DNA of 64,000 nucleotides from Paraconiothyrium sp. Pb-2020 (lineage: Eukaryota; Ascomycota; Dothideomycetes; Pleosporales; Didymosphaeriaceae), in the NCBI GenBank assembly GCA_022419385.1, contig JAJUBI010000007.1, forward strand, positions 901,768 through 965,767, in the 5' to 3' direction. The position numbers and the translations under genes were made by a program. Below the pieces are notes generated by a model, which saw only the letters and a program-made list of their open reading frames with translations, searched no databases and was not told the origin of the DNA. Numbering within the stretch: position 1 is the stretch's first letter; the number at the start of each line of letters is the position of its first letter. Of the stretch, positions 34,353 through 44,394 are shown piece after piece.

Positions 34353-34695
34353 GACTCTGCATGGCAATTCCGGCCCCATCATCGACCAAAATATTTCGAA
34401 TGGGACTCGAATATCTTGTTCAATGTGGGCAATTCGTTGGCGAGTGGCCTAGGTGCATAGTCTAGGGCGTTACGAGGTGTTATGATACCCTTTGACGTTT
34501 AGAGCGTTGCAAGAGCACTGTGCTTCAAATCCAGTCTACCGCGCTGATACAGCAATCTGTGGTCATATTTCGACCCAGGCTACCCCATCAATAAGCCGGC
34601 GACTCCACGATTTTGAGAGCGCAACGAGAATTAAAACACTGAAGTGCATGGATTGTTCTATCAATTGAGTTATGTTACAATGTGCATGGATGTGA
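34353..34695. other. Convergent 3' intergenic region
   Basis: Between rpc31 and the gene read on the minus strand from 35988. No feature seen. Confidence 0.5.
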
Positions 34696-35988
34696 CTAGC
34701 CTACGATGCGATCGTCGAGCGCTACCAGTTCAACTTCATCATCTTCGTCCTCTTCTACCATATCCGCCCAGCTTTTAGCGAAGAAGTGCTTTGGAGGCGA
34801 CGTAGGCGGCGTGCTAGGCTCGACCGTTTCCTGCTTGTCCTCATGCTGTGTTAGGTCTGGGATTTGTTGTGCCTCTGGCTTATACTTTCCCTCCGATAAC
34901 AGTTCATCGACCCGAACCTGCTCCCGCCAAAGCGCAAACTCTAGTAAACTCTCCTTTGCCACAGGTGGCAGCCGCAATCTCTTCATCACCTCCTCCTCCT
35001 TTCCAAAGTCAATGTTTTCGCGCATGATGTTGAAGCGCAGGCTGCTAGCTCTATCTGTGGCTTTTCTGCGGTGGTATGCATGTGCTTTTGGTCTGCGCTC
35101 TGGACATGGAGTAGATTCGATCCCTACGCGAGGTGTTCCCTGCTTTCCCATCCACTTCCCCATTTCAAAAGGCGCTTTCCCTTTGCGCTCCGAATCACGC
35201 ATTAGCAGGATACGCTCTACCAACGCGATTTGATCTACAGCCTCAGACAAATCATAAAGCAGAACCTTCTGCGGCATCAAATCGTCTTGATCCAGCTCAT
35301 CGATGTTCCCGGCTTCCAGCAACTTGTTAGAGTATATTCTCTTCTTATCTGCTGTGGCTTGTGTGGCGCCATAGCTCCCTGCTTATAGAAGAATGATGCA
35401 AGACGATAAATCCAATTCACCCCGGACTTCACCTTTGCAGCCGTATCTCTTCAATCTGAAGATCTTAGGGCCAGCACGTAATTCATTTGTCTTGAGCTCC
35501 TTGGCATCAAAGGACACTGAGTCGCCAGAGAGGGTAGGCCGGAGACCAAATGGTGTGAACAATTCAACAATGGCATCGAGAAGACAACCTTGTTTAACCA
35601 TCGTTCTCGCTTCGGTGAAGGGTTCGAGAAAGTCCGTCGCATCTGAGCGTAAGACACCCAACAGTGCAGAATCTGTCCTCGGTACCGGACGAAGCTGCCC
35701 ACACTGCGCTTCAATCTCTTTCGCGATCGCGAATTCGAAAATTCAGATGATCAATTCGGTGAAGTCGGCCTGGGATGTGATGGCGAAGGCATTGAAGGAG
35801 TTTTCGTGGATCTTAATCACGCGGACGGTATTGCTGGCTTCGCTGCCTATGATGCGCAAAGCGTATGAGAGAGGTGCGGTGGTGAAGGTTAGGATGGTGG
35901 AGAGTTCGCCGGTGAGGATGCAGGGTAGCCTGTACGCGTTAAGAGTGTCACAAAGGGTGACGGGGATGTTCGTGTTTGTTGGAGACAT
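34696..35988 (-). pseudogene. Unrecognised gene interrupted by in-frame stops
   Basis: Three consecutive open segments lie in one and the same minus-strand frame: 35988-35743 (from ATG, MSPTNTNIPVTLCDTLNAYR), 35742-35383 and 35382-34696. They are separated only by TGA (35743-35745) and TAA (near 35383). The TAA could fall inside a 54-nt intron (GTGAAG...AAGCAG), whose removal keeps frame. The TGA has no good intron around it and could be a CGA-to-TGA change. The C-terminal segment is rich in Glu/Lys with an acidic end (DMVEEDEDDEVELV). I recognise no domain. Either a recently inactivated gene or a wrong base; the shared frame over 1.3 kb makes chance unlikely. Confidence 0.5.
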
Positions 35989-37192
35989 TGTGGCGTATAA
36001 GAGGGGTCAACTCGAAGAGTGTTGTAGTGGTCACCAGATGCTGAAGTGCTTTATCTCTAAGCTTGCTGCGCAATTAAGCTGTTGAAATGTATTAGATCGT
36101 GCAGAGATTGCGAGGCTTTTATAGACTACGTAGCGTGGTAGATATGGTTCACGGTACCCGTTGAGAAAAAAGGCATTTCAGGTTTAGTGTTGCGCGTACC
36201 AAGGGATGTTACAATGAGTGCTGAGGCATACCAGGCTACGGTATCGATCCAAGGTTTGTCGTGAAAACTCATTTAGTTATTGTCACATTGCGAACTATAA
36301 TGACGATGGATTGCAGCGCGTCCTGGGTGGATCTAAGTACTGTTGCGCTTCCCGAGACACAGGCGTACCAGCAGACTGCGCAAGACCTCCTCACTGCCTG
36401 CCTTCCGTGGGGGAAAAAAAAAAAAATAGTGCATCCTGGACTGACTAGGGCGGTGTTTGGTGTGCCTAGGACACAGCTTTGAGGCCCACCTCCGGTATAT
36501 CTGGTCGTCAACGGTACCTAGGTAGCTCATTAATTAACGGTCAAGTATCGTTTTCTGTATGTGCTTCGCTTTGAAAGGTACTGAGTCTCAATGTAACAAG
36601 GATGTCAGCCAAGATCGTGCAACGTCGTTCCTGGAATATCGAAGGTCGCCTTCTCAACATTGTCACGTAGATCACGATGTATAGGTGGATTCCATGGTAC
36701 TTTGTCGTGACGGTAGGGTAGCGAGACATTGAACGTTCTAACCACATTCGATCTAGCCTGGTACCAGAGTCCCGGCTCGTCGGTACGGACACTCGTGCGA
36801 AACACTGGCACCAGCCCCCGTAGCCAAACTAACTCCTCTTGACCCCTTACAAAGCGCAGCTACTGGCCTTGATTTGCATGTAATATCCCCCCTAGTCCGA
36901 AGAGCAATATAAATGAGCACGTTTGCGTGTTTGAGAACGTTGTCGTGCGTATGCAAAGCCAATCGCATCATGCTTGCGGCGAGGCTTTACCTCGATGTTT
37001 AGCGATAGAGCTTTTCATGTGGGGTCGTATGGGTTAGGAAGATTACTGGGAGCAATGGAGCGTCCGTAAGTTTGTTTCGATAGGGATGAAAGATCCGCGG
37101 TGATGGAGTAGCTTTAAGTGTGCTCGGAGGGCTGCCTGCCATTCCACCTCGTTTGTTCTGCTCCACCCATCCCAACGTCCAGCTTTACGGTT
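35989..37192. other. 1.2-kb divergent intergenic region
   Basis: Between the broken gene and the esterase. AT-richer than neighbours, with overlapping short ORFs on both strands and a 13-A run at 36414-36426. No gene supported. Confidence 0.45.
36414..36426 (+). repeat. Poly(A) homopolymer tract
   Basis: Thirteen consecutive A after a G run; the longest A homopolymer I noticed in the window. It could be a promoter poly(dA:dT) element or a site of length error. Confidence 0.7.
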
Positions 37193-38734
37193 ATGCGTCC
37201 CTTCCTGCTGTTGTCGCTCTTCTTACCCTGGCTCGCCAGCGGAAATGATGCTTCCTATCCTCAGGGAGATACACAGGTCACGCTTCCATGCGGAACACTC
37301 GTCAACGGCCTCATCGACGCGAACGCCTCTTCCGTGCGCCAGTCCTGGGCATTCCTTTCGCTCAACCGCCCGTGGGGAATCTTCGCTGGGAGCCTCCGAT
37401 AGCTAACAAGCTCTCATCGCCTGTAAAAGCAACCGCATATGGCAGGTCTTGCGCACAATTCGAGCCGCTCACGCCTAACCTCGAGAACACGGACGTTCCC
37501 GAGTTCACGATCCAAAACAAAATCACTGGCGAGGATTGTTTGACTCTCAGTTTGTGGACGCCTACGAATGCAACGAAGTTACCGGTCGTGGTCTTCTTTT
37601 ATGGCGGGGGTTGGTATACTGGTGGACAGGATGTTCCATACACGACTCCAACACAGTGGGTGCAGAGGACGAAGGACTTGATTGTCGTAAAGCCAAACTC
37701 GCGAGGAAATATATTTGGGTATCCGAACGCTGCGGGAGCAACGAACCAGAACCTAGGCATGCTTGACCAGCGGCTTGCAGTTGAGTGGGTACGAGACAAC
37801 ATTGAAGCGTTCGGGGGCGATAGTTCCAAGATTACTATCTGGGGCCAATCGTCAGGCGCAGAACAAGTTGATTTCTACAACTTCGCTTGGCATGAAGATC
37901 CTATCATTCAAGGTCTCATCATGAACTCTGGAACTGCGTTCATTGAGGACGGCTCGGGCCCTAAATACTCCAACTTCTCTTATGTCGCCGCACAGGTAGG
38001 TTGCGGGAATAACACCGACGCTGCAGCCGAGATTGCGTGCATGAAGAAGGTTGACGCGGCGACGATCGAGAAGGTCATTGCAGACAACCTGAACGGAGGA
38101 GGGGTGCCGCCGCTGGCCTTTGGTGCGTCAGCCGATGAGAAGATCGTGCCCTCAAACCTGACGACGTGGGCGCTCCAAGGCAAGATGACGAAAGTGGTAA
38201 GTGCAATACCAGTAGCGATGAAGCCAGTAATCTGACGAGATTATATAGCCCGCCATTATCGGCATCGACCAGAACGAGGGCGTAGGGTTCGTCACATATA
38301 ACGCCAGCGGACCGAGCGCAGAAGATAAAGTGTTGTCAGAATTGCGGTTCCAGACGCTCTTCCTCTGCCCCTCTGTCAAGACGTTGAGGCTCCGCGCCGC
38401 TGCCGGCCTCCCAACATACCGTTACATGTATGCCGGCAATTTCAGCAACGTCTCTCCGCGGCCATGGATGGGGGCTTATCACGGTTCTGAACAGCCGATG
38501 CAGTTTGGCACCCACGGTAACTACAGAGGCGCATCGTCGCCGTACCAAATCGCCGTCAGCGAAGCGATGCAGGACGCATATCGTACGTTCATCAACGATC
38601 CGCAGTCCGGGCTGAAGGCACAGGATTGGCCAGCATTCACAGCGGATTACGATGTTGTGAGGTGGTTTGCGAGCAACGGTACCGTGGCCAGGAACGCGGT
38701 TGGAGAGCTGAAGGCGTGGGAAGATCAGTGTTGA
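37193..38734 (+). CDS. Secreted type-B carboxylesterase/lipase, one frameshift
   Basis: Exons 37193-38196 and 38249-38734 (52-nt intron, GTAAGT...TATATAG) encode about 496 aa if one base is restored near 37342. Before it the frame reads LIDANASSVRQ; after it VLGIPFAQPPVGNLRWEPP, the family's first conserved block. The signal peptide is MRPFLLLSLFLPWLASG. The alpha/beta-hydrolase core has EDCLTLSLW, VVVFFYGGGW (oxyanion hole), ITIWGQSSGA (GxSxG nucleophile), IGIDQNEG (acid) and GAYHGSE (catalytic His). It hydrolyses esters outside the cell; the substrate is unknown. The break is most simply a missing T, giving VRQFLGIPF. Otherwise complete. Confidence 0.8.
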
Positions 38735-39381
38735 AGAACACTGTGCACGGCACTGTTCCGTAGGACAAGCACGACAACGTCGCATTGATGTCGCGTGAAA
38801 TTGCAGACGCTTACTCGCGCGGATCGCGCACGCGCCCAATCTTTATCTCCGATGCCTTGAGACGTTGACGATTCCGTATATGTAGGTCTCAATCAATATG
38901 CGACTCGCTTTCAATTCTTTCGAGCGATTCTCGTATATGCAGAACACAATCACAACAGGCGCGGACCAGTGCAACATACCAAACTCCACAACATCCTCCG
39001 AGAGGCTCGCCAACTTACGATAATGGAATCCTTCGTCGGCGCTTCCCGACCTCTCACCGATGTTCATGCACTTTGCGCGTTTGCGCGGTCAAGGGATGTA
39101 CCGTCACACAACACGAGCCTCACGTCCCATCATTGGCGTATTCCTTTGGAGGGTTTGGCGTCACAGCCACGCGCACCCAATCGTGGGGCGCACGACTGGG
39201 CGACACAGACAACTGGAATGTTTAAAATTATCACTGACGCCTTGTGCCATTCGCATCCTTATAACGCCTTTACTGCGCTGAAGACATTCCAGACCACGTA
39301 TGTTGTTCATCTACTGCGCCGTCAGCTCTCCTCAGGCTAGTTTGGAGGGATAACTATCTATCGAGCTTCGATAGGAGTTCG
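38735..39381. other. Intergenic region
   Basis: Between the esterase and the rhodopsin-domain gene, same strand. Short ORFs on both strands lack coding features. Confidence 0.45.
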
Positions 39382-40550
39382 ATGTCCTCGCCGTCGTTCG
39401 AGAGGACGGTTGAGGTCGAGGCCACTATTGCTTTGGCCTTCTTCCTGACTACCGCGGGTCTGTGTCTACACGAGGGGTCGAGGAGGCTCCGGAAGGCACA
39501 CTCGACAGCCTATGATCTTCTGCTATACTTCGCCTACGCAAGCACTCATACTTCGAAACATATCTTTGCGCTGACGATCCTAGGCGGATGTCCTCGTCAA
39601 AGATATTATTGCCCTGTGGCGTAAGATCGGCGAAGTCCAAGCAAATTTTTGCTAATTTATCTAAGTGGTCAGCAAAGGCGCATGTTCCGACGTCGCTCTG
39701 TCAATCCAGAGCCCCCATGACGAGATTCTCTTCGAAAAGGTACACGGCCTCTTGAAAATTATCACATCGGCCTGCTCATACACCCAAGGTATTCTTCGCG
39801 CTGGCCGGGCTCCGAGCAGCGACCACTATTTCGGTCAAGCTTGCTGTCCTCTTCCTCTACAATCGAGTCTTCACACTAGGTAGCGCGTGGTTTCGCATCG
39901 CCTGGTGGGCCTGCTTATTGTATTTGGTCCCCTGCTTCATGACGGTCGACCTGACCTTCTACGGCATCATCTTTTCTAAGAGAAAAGGAACACTCCAGCC
40001 CCAACCCGCGGATTTACAGTTTGAACGGATCGCGCATGTGATCATCGCGTGGCTGAACACTATCGCTGACATGTTCATTCTGGTCCTACCGCTACCGTAC
40101 CTGCTGGGGCTCCGCGTTCAAAGATCGCAGAAAGCGGCGCTGGGCGTGCTGCTCTGCATGGGCTTTGTGTGAGTCGGCGTTGCTTCGTCGAGAGTGGAAC
40201 GCACGCTAATATGGACATGCAGTGCAACAGCCGGAACGTGGGCTAATGCCATCCTCCTCTCTGTTTCTCTGATGGAAGGTCGTGATATGAGCCAGGCTTA
40301 TGCCAATACTGTGCTTCTTGTCGCATCTGTGATAGAGTGCGCTGTTGGTATATTCTGCGCGTGTCTGGCAACGTCGAAGCCAGCGGTTTCTGAGCTTTGG
40401 AGATGGCTTAAGGCTGGATCGCGAGGAGAGGAAACGCGTAGCTACTTTACTGAGCTGCGACCGAAAGCTGAGAGTTCTAATATTTCACCTGCTTTGAAGA
40501 AATTGTCGGTCAAAGAGATGATGCAGGTTTCTTCGGATCTTCGTGGGTAG
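39382..40550 (+). CDS. Rhodopsin-domain (PTH11/SatP-type) fungal integral membrane protein
   Basis: Four exons, 39382-39620, 39673-39739, 39789-40168 and 40223-40550, with introns of 52, 49 and 54 nt, give an uninterrupted 337-aa protein. About seven hydrophobic segments are visible: ATIALAFFLTTAGLCL, YDLLLYFAYAS, VFFALAGLRAATTISVKLAVLF, WFRIAWWACLLYLVPCFMTV, HVIIAWLNTIADMFILVLPL, ALGVLLCMGFVVATAGTW and TVLLVASVIECAVGIFCACL. The topology and the VKLAVLFLYNRVF and DMFILVLPLPYL motifs match the fungal rhodopsin-domain family (PF20684 type) of plasma-membrane proteins, related to PTH11-like receptors and often next to secondary-metabolite genes. No retinal-lysine claim is made. The small 67-nt exon 2 is supported by exact phase agreement. 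Confidence 0.7.
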
Positions 40551-42100
40551 AAGCACGGCAATTAGCACTACCCTCCGAAGCTCCCGTCATACTTCAAACG
40601 TAGAGAACGACAAACAAAGACGGAACAGGGCAGTACTTTGTGACGAGATGAGCCTAGGAAGGAAAGTCGGCCATTAACATCGCTTTGTGGCGACCTTACC
40701 ATACAACACGGCTAGCTTTTGTACAGTTGTTGTTTTTCCCTTCAAATCATCTAAGCATACTATACATGCAGTCTGCGTCCGGTCTGAATACAAGAAGAAC
40801 AACAGTCAGCTATTAAACCATAGCGCTTAAGCCTATCACATACAACGCTATAGCGAAGTTCTAAGGACATCTATTGTCAATAAGGTGGAATTGTTCGTTC
40901 AAGTTGGAAAGCAGCTCAAGCAGAGTAAATAGAAAACTATTTGGCTAATCTTGCAATTCACTAGCCCTAGACCTGATAAAACTGTGGCATTGGTAGCGCA
41001 CAAACATCCTAGGCAGGTTCACTCGAAATAGGGCTCAATCGTACAAAGATTAGGAATAGGCGGAAGCATAAGGTGTATAGATAAACAATGTGTCCATTGC
41101 CACAGATAGCTTAATGCGAGGGGCAATGACCGTTGATAAGGCAAGCCCTCCAATAGCCCAACATTGCATTTTCCTGACATAAAAAAAGAAGTTGTTACGT
41201 CAGTATTAAAATTTGCAAGAATTGGTTCCCTACTATCCTTAAGGTAGCATCGTGCCATAGTCTGAGTGCAACTCTCCTTGTCTTAAGATGCCCACAGTAT
41301 TAGTAGGATGTACGCATGGGACTCATCTATAGAAAATTTGTCCTATGGTCTACAGTTAGCAACGGCCCGGCATCTTTAAGCCCAGGTGACGCTTGCTTAA
41401 GCCAAACCGTTTTGTTCTGGGACCCGAAGAAGGTCTCCACGGTCTAGCGATAGCCTCTGATAGAAGCCTAGGGGTTTAGAACGAGTCCCCGTTGCGACGG
41501 CCCGCCCGTAGATAATCGGAAATGCCAAAGTGAGGTTACTGACGACGAAGACGAAGTATAACGACGATGGAGGCGATGGCGATCACTCCTAGTTGTAAAA
41601 CCCAGTCACTTGCATTGTCCGGTCGGAATGAGGTTAGGGATCGAACAATAAGGATGCAACGGGCCTCCTTAGCCACCTTCTTGGTCTCAGGTGCTTGGGA
41701 ACAGCACTCTCCATAGACGTTGAACCTTTTATAGCAGTAAAACTCCTCCTAGCGTCAATAATAGACAAAATATATATATAAGAATGCAATGACAGTATTG
41801 CTGCGATTCATAGGGATCAAAAAGCTGCCATCGATGTCCGTTCTCACTTCGCTGAGGTGTCAGCCTGATCACGCCTGCATGTCAACATTATGACTTTTCT
41901 TCCGTTGTTTCCAGTGAGTGGGCATTTCAATACAATACCGACGAGGACATTGTACGAAGCAATACTGCGGGACAATGCGCAACAACTCTCGCCCCGAACA
42001 ATGTTACTCACAATGGTTGCTTCATAATGACCCCTCCACTCACGAGACACAATATTTATAGCCCCTTAATCTACCCAGTGCCAACAAGGTTGAAGCAAGG
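40551..42100. other. 1.5-kb AT-rich gene-poor region
   Basis: Low in GC compared with the rest, with stops in all frames and only fragmentary ORFs (for example 41019-41258 minus). It looks like decayed or RIP-affected sequence. No terminal repeats or transposase motifs were recognised. Confidence 0.4.
42053..42060 (+). promoter_or_regulatory. TATA-like element of the orphan gene
   Basis: TATTTATA lies 41 bases before the ATG at 42101. Spacing suits a core promoter with a very short leader; function is inferred. Confidence 0.35.
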
Positions 42101-42853
42101 ATGCGTTTCACAACTCCAGAATTCTTGGCTAGCGCCTCTCAGGCCATGGCTCACCAAAATTCTTCCTCTCCAAGGAACGATGATAGTCCGGAACAGTCTT
42201 CAGTGGTATATTCAATAGACGAACGGGAGTCAGTGTGTGATGGCTACTGTCGGCACACGTATTGTCGCACGTATCGACCCGTACCTCAAAAGCCCCGTCC
42301 AACATGTACGGATGCCCATGCTACACCATTGAAACCCTTAGGGTTAGTGTCTGCGTCCCACATCTACGCCGTTCACGAGAAGCTGGCCGATCTTCAACAA
42401 ACATTTGACATTCGTAAGCAACTGATCGAACTTGCCTACCAGTTTCCGGGACGCTACCAACTCGACTCCTCGCGGACTCGAGCGTACCGTGCCAGCGCTA
42501 ATCTGCAGAACAACGACTTTGAGAGTCTCTTGGCCGAGATCAAGCGCTCGGTTGTATATTTTGGGCATATCAGCCTGCCAAAGCGCCGCGAATTCATTGA
42601 TGCAGTTAAAGACGCCCTATTCGAAGAAGAGATCGCTCGCGAGCAGCTGCTTGCATGGCACGATAGAGCAGAGGATCTTCAAAAAGAGGCTCACAACTAT
42701 TCCGAGTGGTCTTTTGAGAACAATGAATATTGGCACCGGGGAGGGGAAGTCTTTGATCCTGAATGGAGCTTTGCAAACTCAAATGCAGGAGGAGAGCGCA
42801 CAAACATCGAGGAAGTGGCACCAGACGCAGGGCCGCCACCAAGCGACGGCTAA
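42101..42853 (+). CDS. Orphan hypothetical protein
   Basis: Intronless 250-aa protein from ATG at 42101. The first 80 residues are disordered, Ser/Pro/Thr-rich, with a Cys/Tyr/Arg cluster (CDGYCRHTYCRTYRP) that could bind metal. Residues about 85-200 are predicted helical by eye (SASHIYAVHEKLADLQQTFD, then EEEIAREQLLAWHDRAEDLQ) and may form coiled coils. The end is Glu/Asn-rich and acidic. No signal peptide, membrane segment or recognised domain. It sits alone between two AT-rich, gene-poor blocks, a setting typical of lineage-specific genes. A TATA-like box precedes it. Confidence 0.55.
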   Translation: MRFTTPEFLASASQAMAHQNSSSPRNDDSPEQSSVVYSIDERESVCDGYCRHTYCRTYRPVPQKPRPTCTDAHATPLKPLGLVSASHIYAVHEKLADLQQTFDIRKQLIELAYQFPGRYQLDSSRTRAYRASANLQNNDFESLLAEIKRSVVYFGHISLPKRREFIDAVKDALFEEEIAREQLLAWHDRAEDLQKEAHNYSEWSFENNEYWHRGGEVFDPEWSFANSNAGGERTNIEEVAPDAGPPPSDG

Positions 42854-44394
42854 AGACCTGGGGTAAGGCTGGCTGCTGCACCTGTTTCTCACAGAAGAAC
42901 AACGAGCTAGTACATCCCAACTGAGGTAGTATCTGCTTGAACATATCCTGGTATACTGTCTTGCTAATTATAGGTCGCGCTAATTTTCTAGAGAATGATA
43001 GATGTATACAAATAGCATAATCCTCGTTGCAATCAAGCTTACCCCTTCACGATGACAAATCATATGGAAACTCTCTGTACTATTCGTGAAAGCGCAAAGA
43101 ATGACACCTTTGCCCGTGCAACCGCGCCTAATTCGCTTGCGTGAGGCTAATTATATATACCGATATCGAAGAACAAGTCCGTTCGATACTGCTCATCATT
43201 TTTTTCCAGGACCTGGAATTTTTGAGAGGCTGTAGTTACGATACATGAATACAAGATCACGTTAGGACAAACGAATAGATAGTGCCACTAATTTCGTTCG
43301 GTCTCATCAGCATCCTTATAATAATGAAAGGCACACATTGATTGCCAACTAAAACAATAACGATCTGTAGTCCTCAACCTCACCACGAGTGAAGAGGCGA
43401 ACATATTCGCCTCCGCTCTTCTGTTTCCGTGAGGATCATACGTTGATCCGATTCCTGCAGACCTGAGAGCTCTTTTGGGTATACATTCGATGTAATGAGT
43501 TGCATCACCCACCAGCCTGAATCCACTTATGCCGACTAGTGCAATTAGTCCTGACCTTTACCTTAGCTAAGCTACTGCTACTAGATTGGCGCTATTTCAT
43601 TGCGTCAGTCCTGCCCATGCTAGTCTCATGTACCAGCGCCTTATGAAAAGGTAGCTCCCACAAGTCTTAGTTCGTGGCTTGTTAGAAATGAACGCAAGGA
43701 TGATATAACTGGAGATAAGTAGGCCAACATGGAGAGTGGTAGATGCGAAGAAAACAGATATAAGAACAGGTAGTGCTTAATAAGCATTGCAAAAGAAGTT
43801 AGGATATGCAGACGCTTTATATACAGCCACTTTATGTGCATCGTGATACATTCTTAGGAACCCGTGATAAGGGCTTCGGACCAACGCGCGCCCCGAAAAC
43901 TAAGCGTAGGATTGGAGAAAAGCAGGTTCGAAAGTAATCATGTCAGCACCATTATATTGCTTAGTATCTAGACACTGCTCTTCTGGCAAAGACTCACCTG
44001 CGATGGTGTTTTCATCTGTTATGGGGTCCTTTGCGATAGTCCTCTCATTGGCCTTCGCACGATCCTTCCCCCATCGCTTACCCAATCCCATCTCCGAAAG
44101 TGGCCAAAGAACGGACATCTGCTGGTTTAGAAACGCCGTTGACATTTCAATTACTTTCTAGGTAGCAAAACGTCTATTTTGTTGATGCTGTGATGTTACG
44201 TGGTGTCACAAAGCGCTATCAAACAAAATGGCAAAACTGCTACCATGTGGCAGTTCTTTGTCTTCGTTGTAGCTACAAGTACAAGACGCCGTTGGAAGAG
44301 GTTGTATTGGGAGACTCGAGGCATCATGCCACGGACGTATTGCCTAGATAGCACTTAGTTCTGATCTTGTAGCAAGACCTATCTAGGCCACCCA
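42854..44394. other. 1.5-kb AT-rich gene-poor region
   Basis: Low-GC sequence with short overlapping ORFs. A 73-codon plus-strand ORF at 43940-44161 and its minus-strand shadow are not supported. No repeats with clear ends were found. Confidence 0.4.

Noticed and set aside
39382..39800. Apparent frameshifts in the rhodopsin-domain gene
   Set aside because: All frame changes are explained by three ordinary introns (52, 49, 54 nt) in exact phase, so the gene is intact and was not counted with the frameshifted genes.
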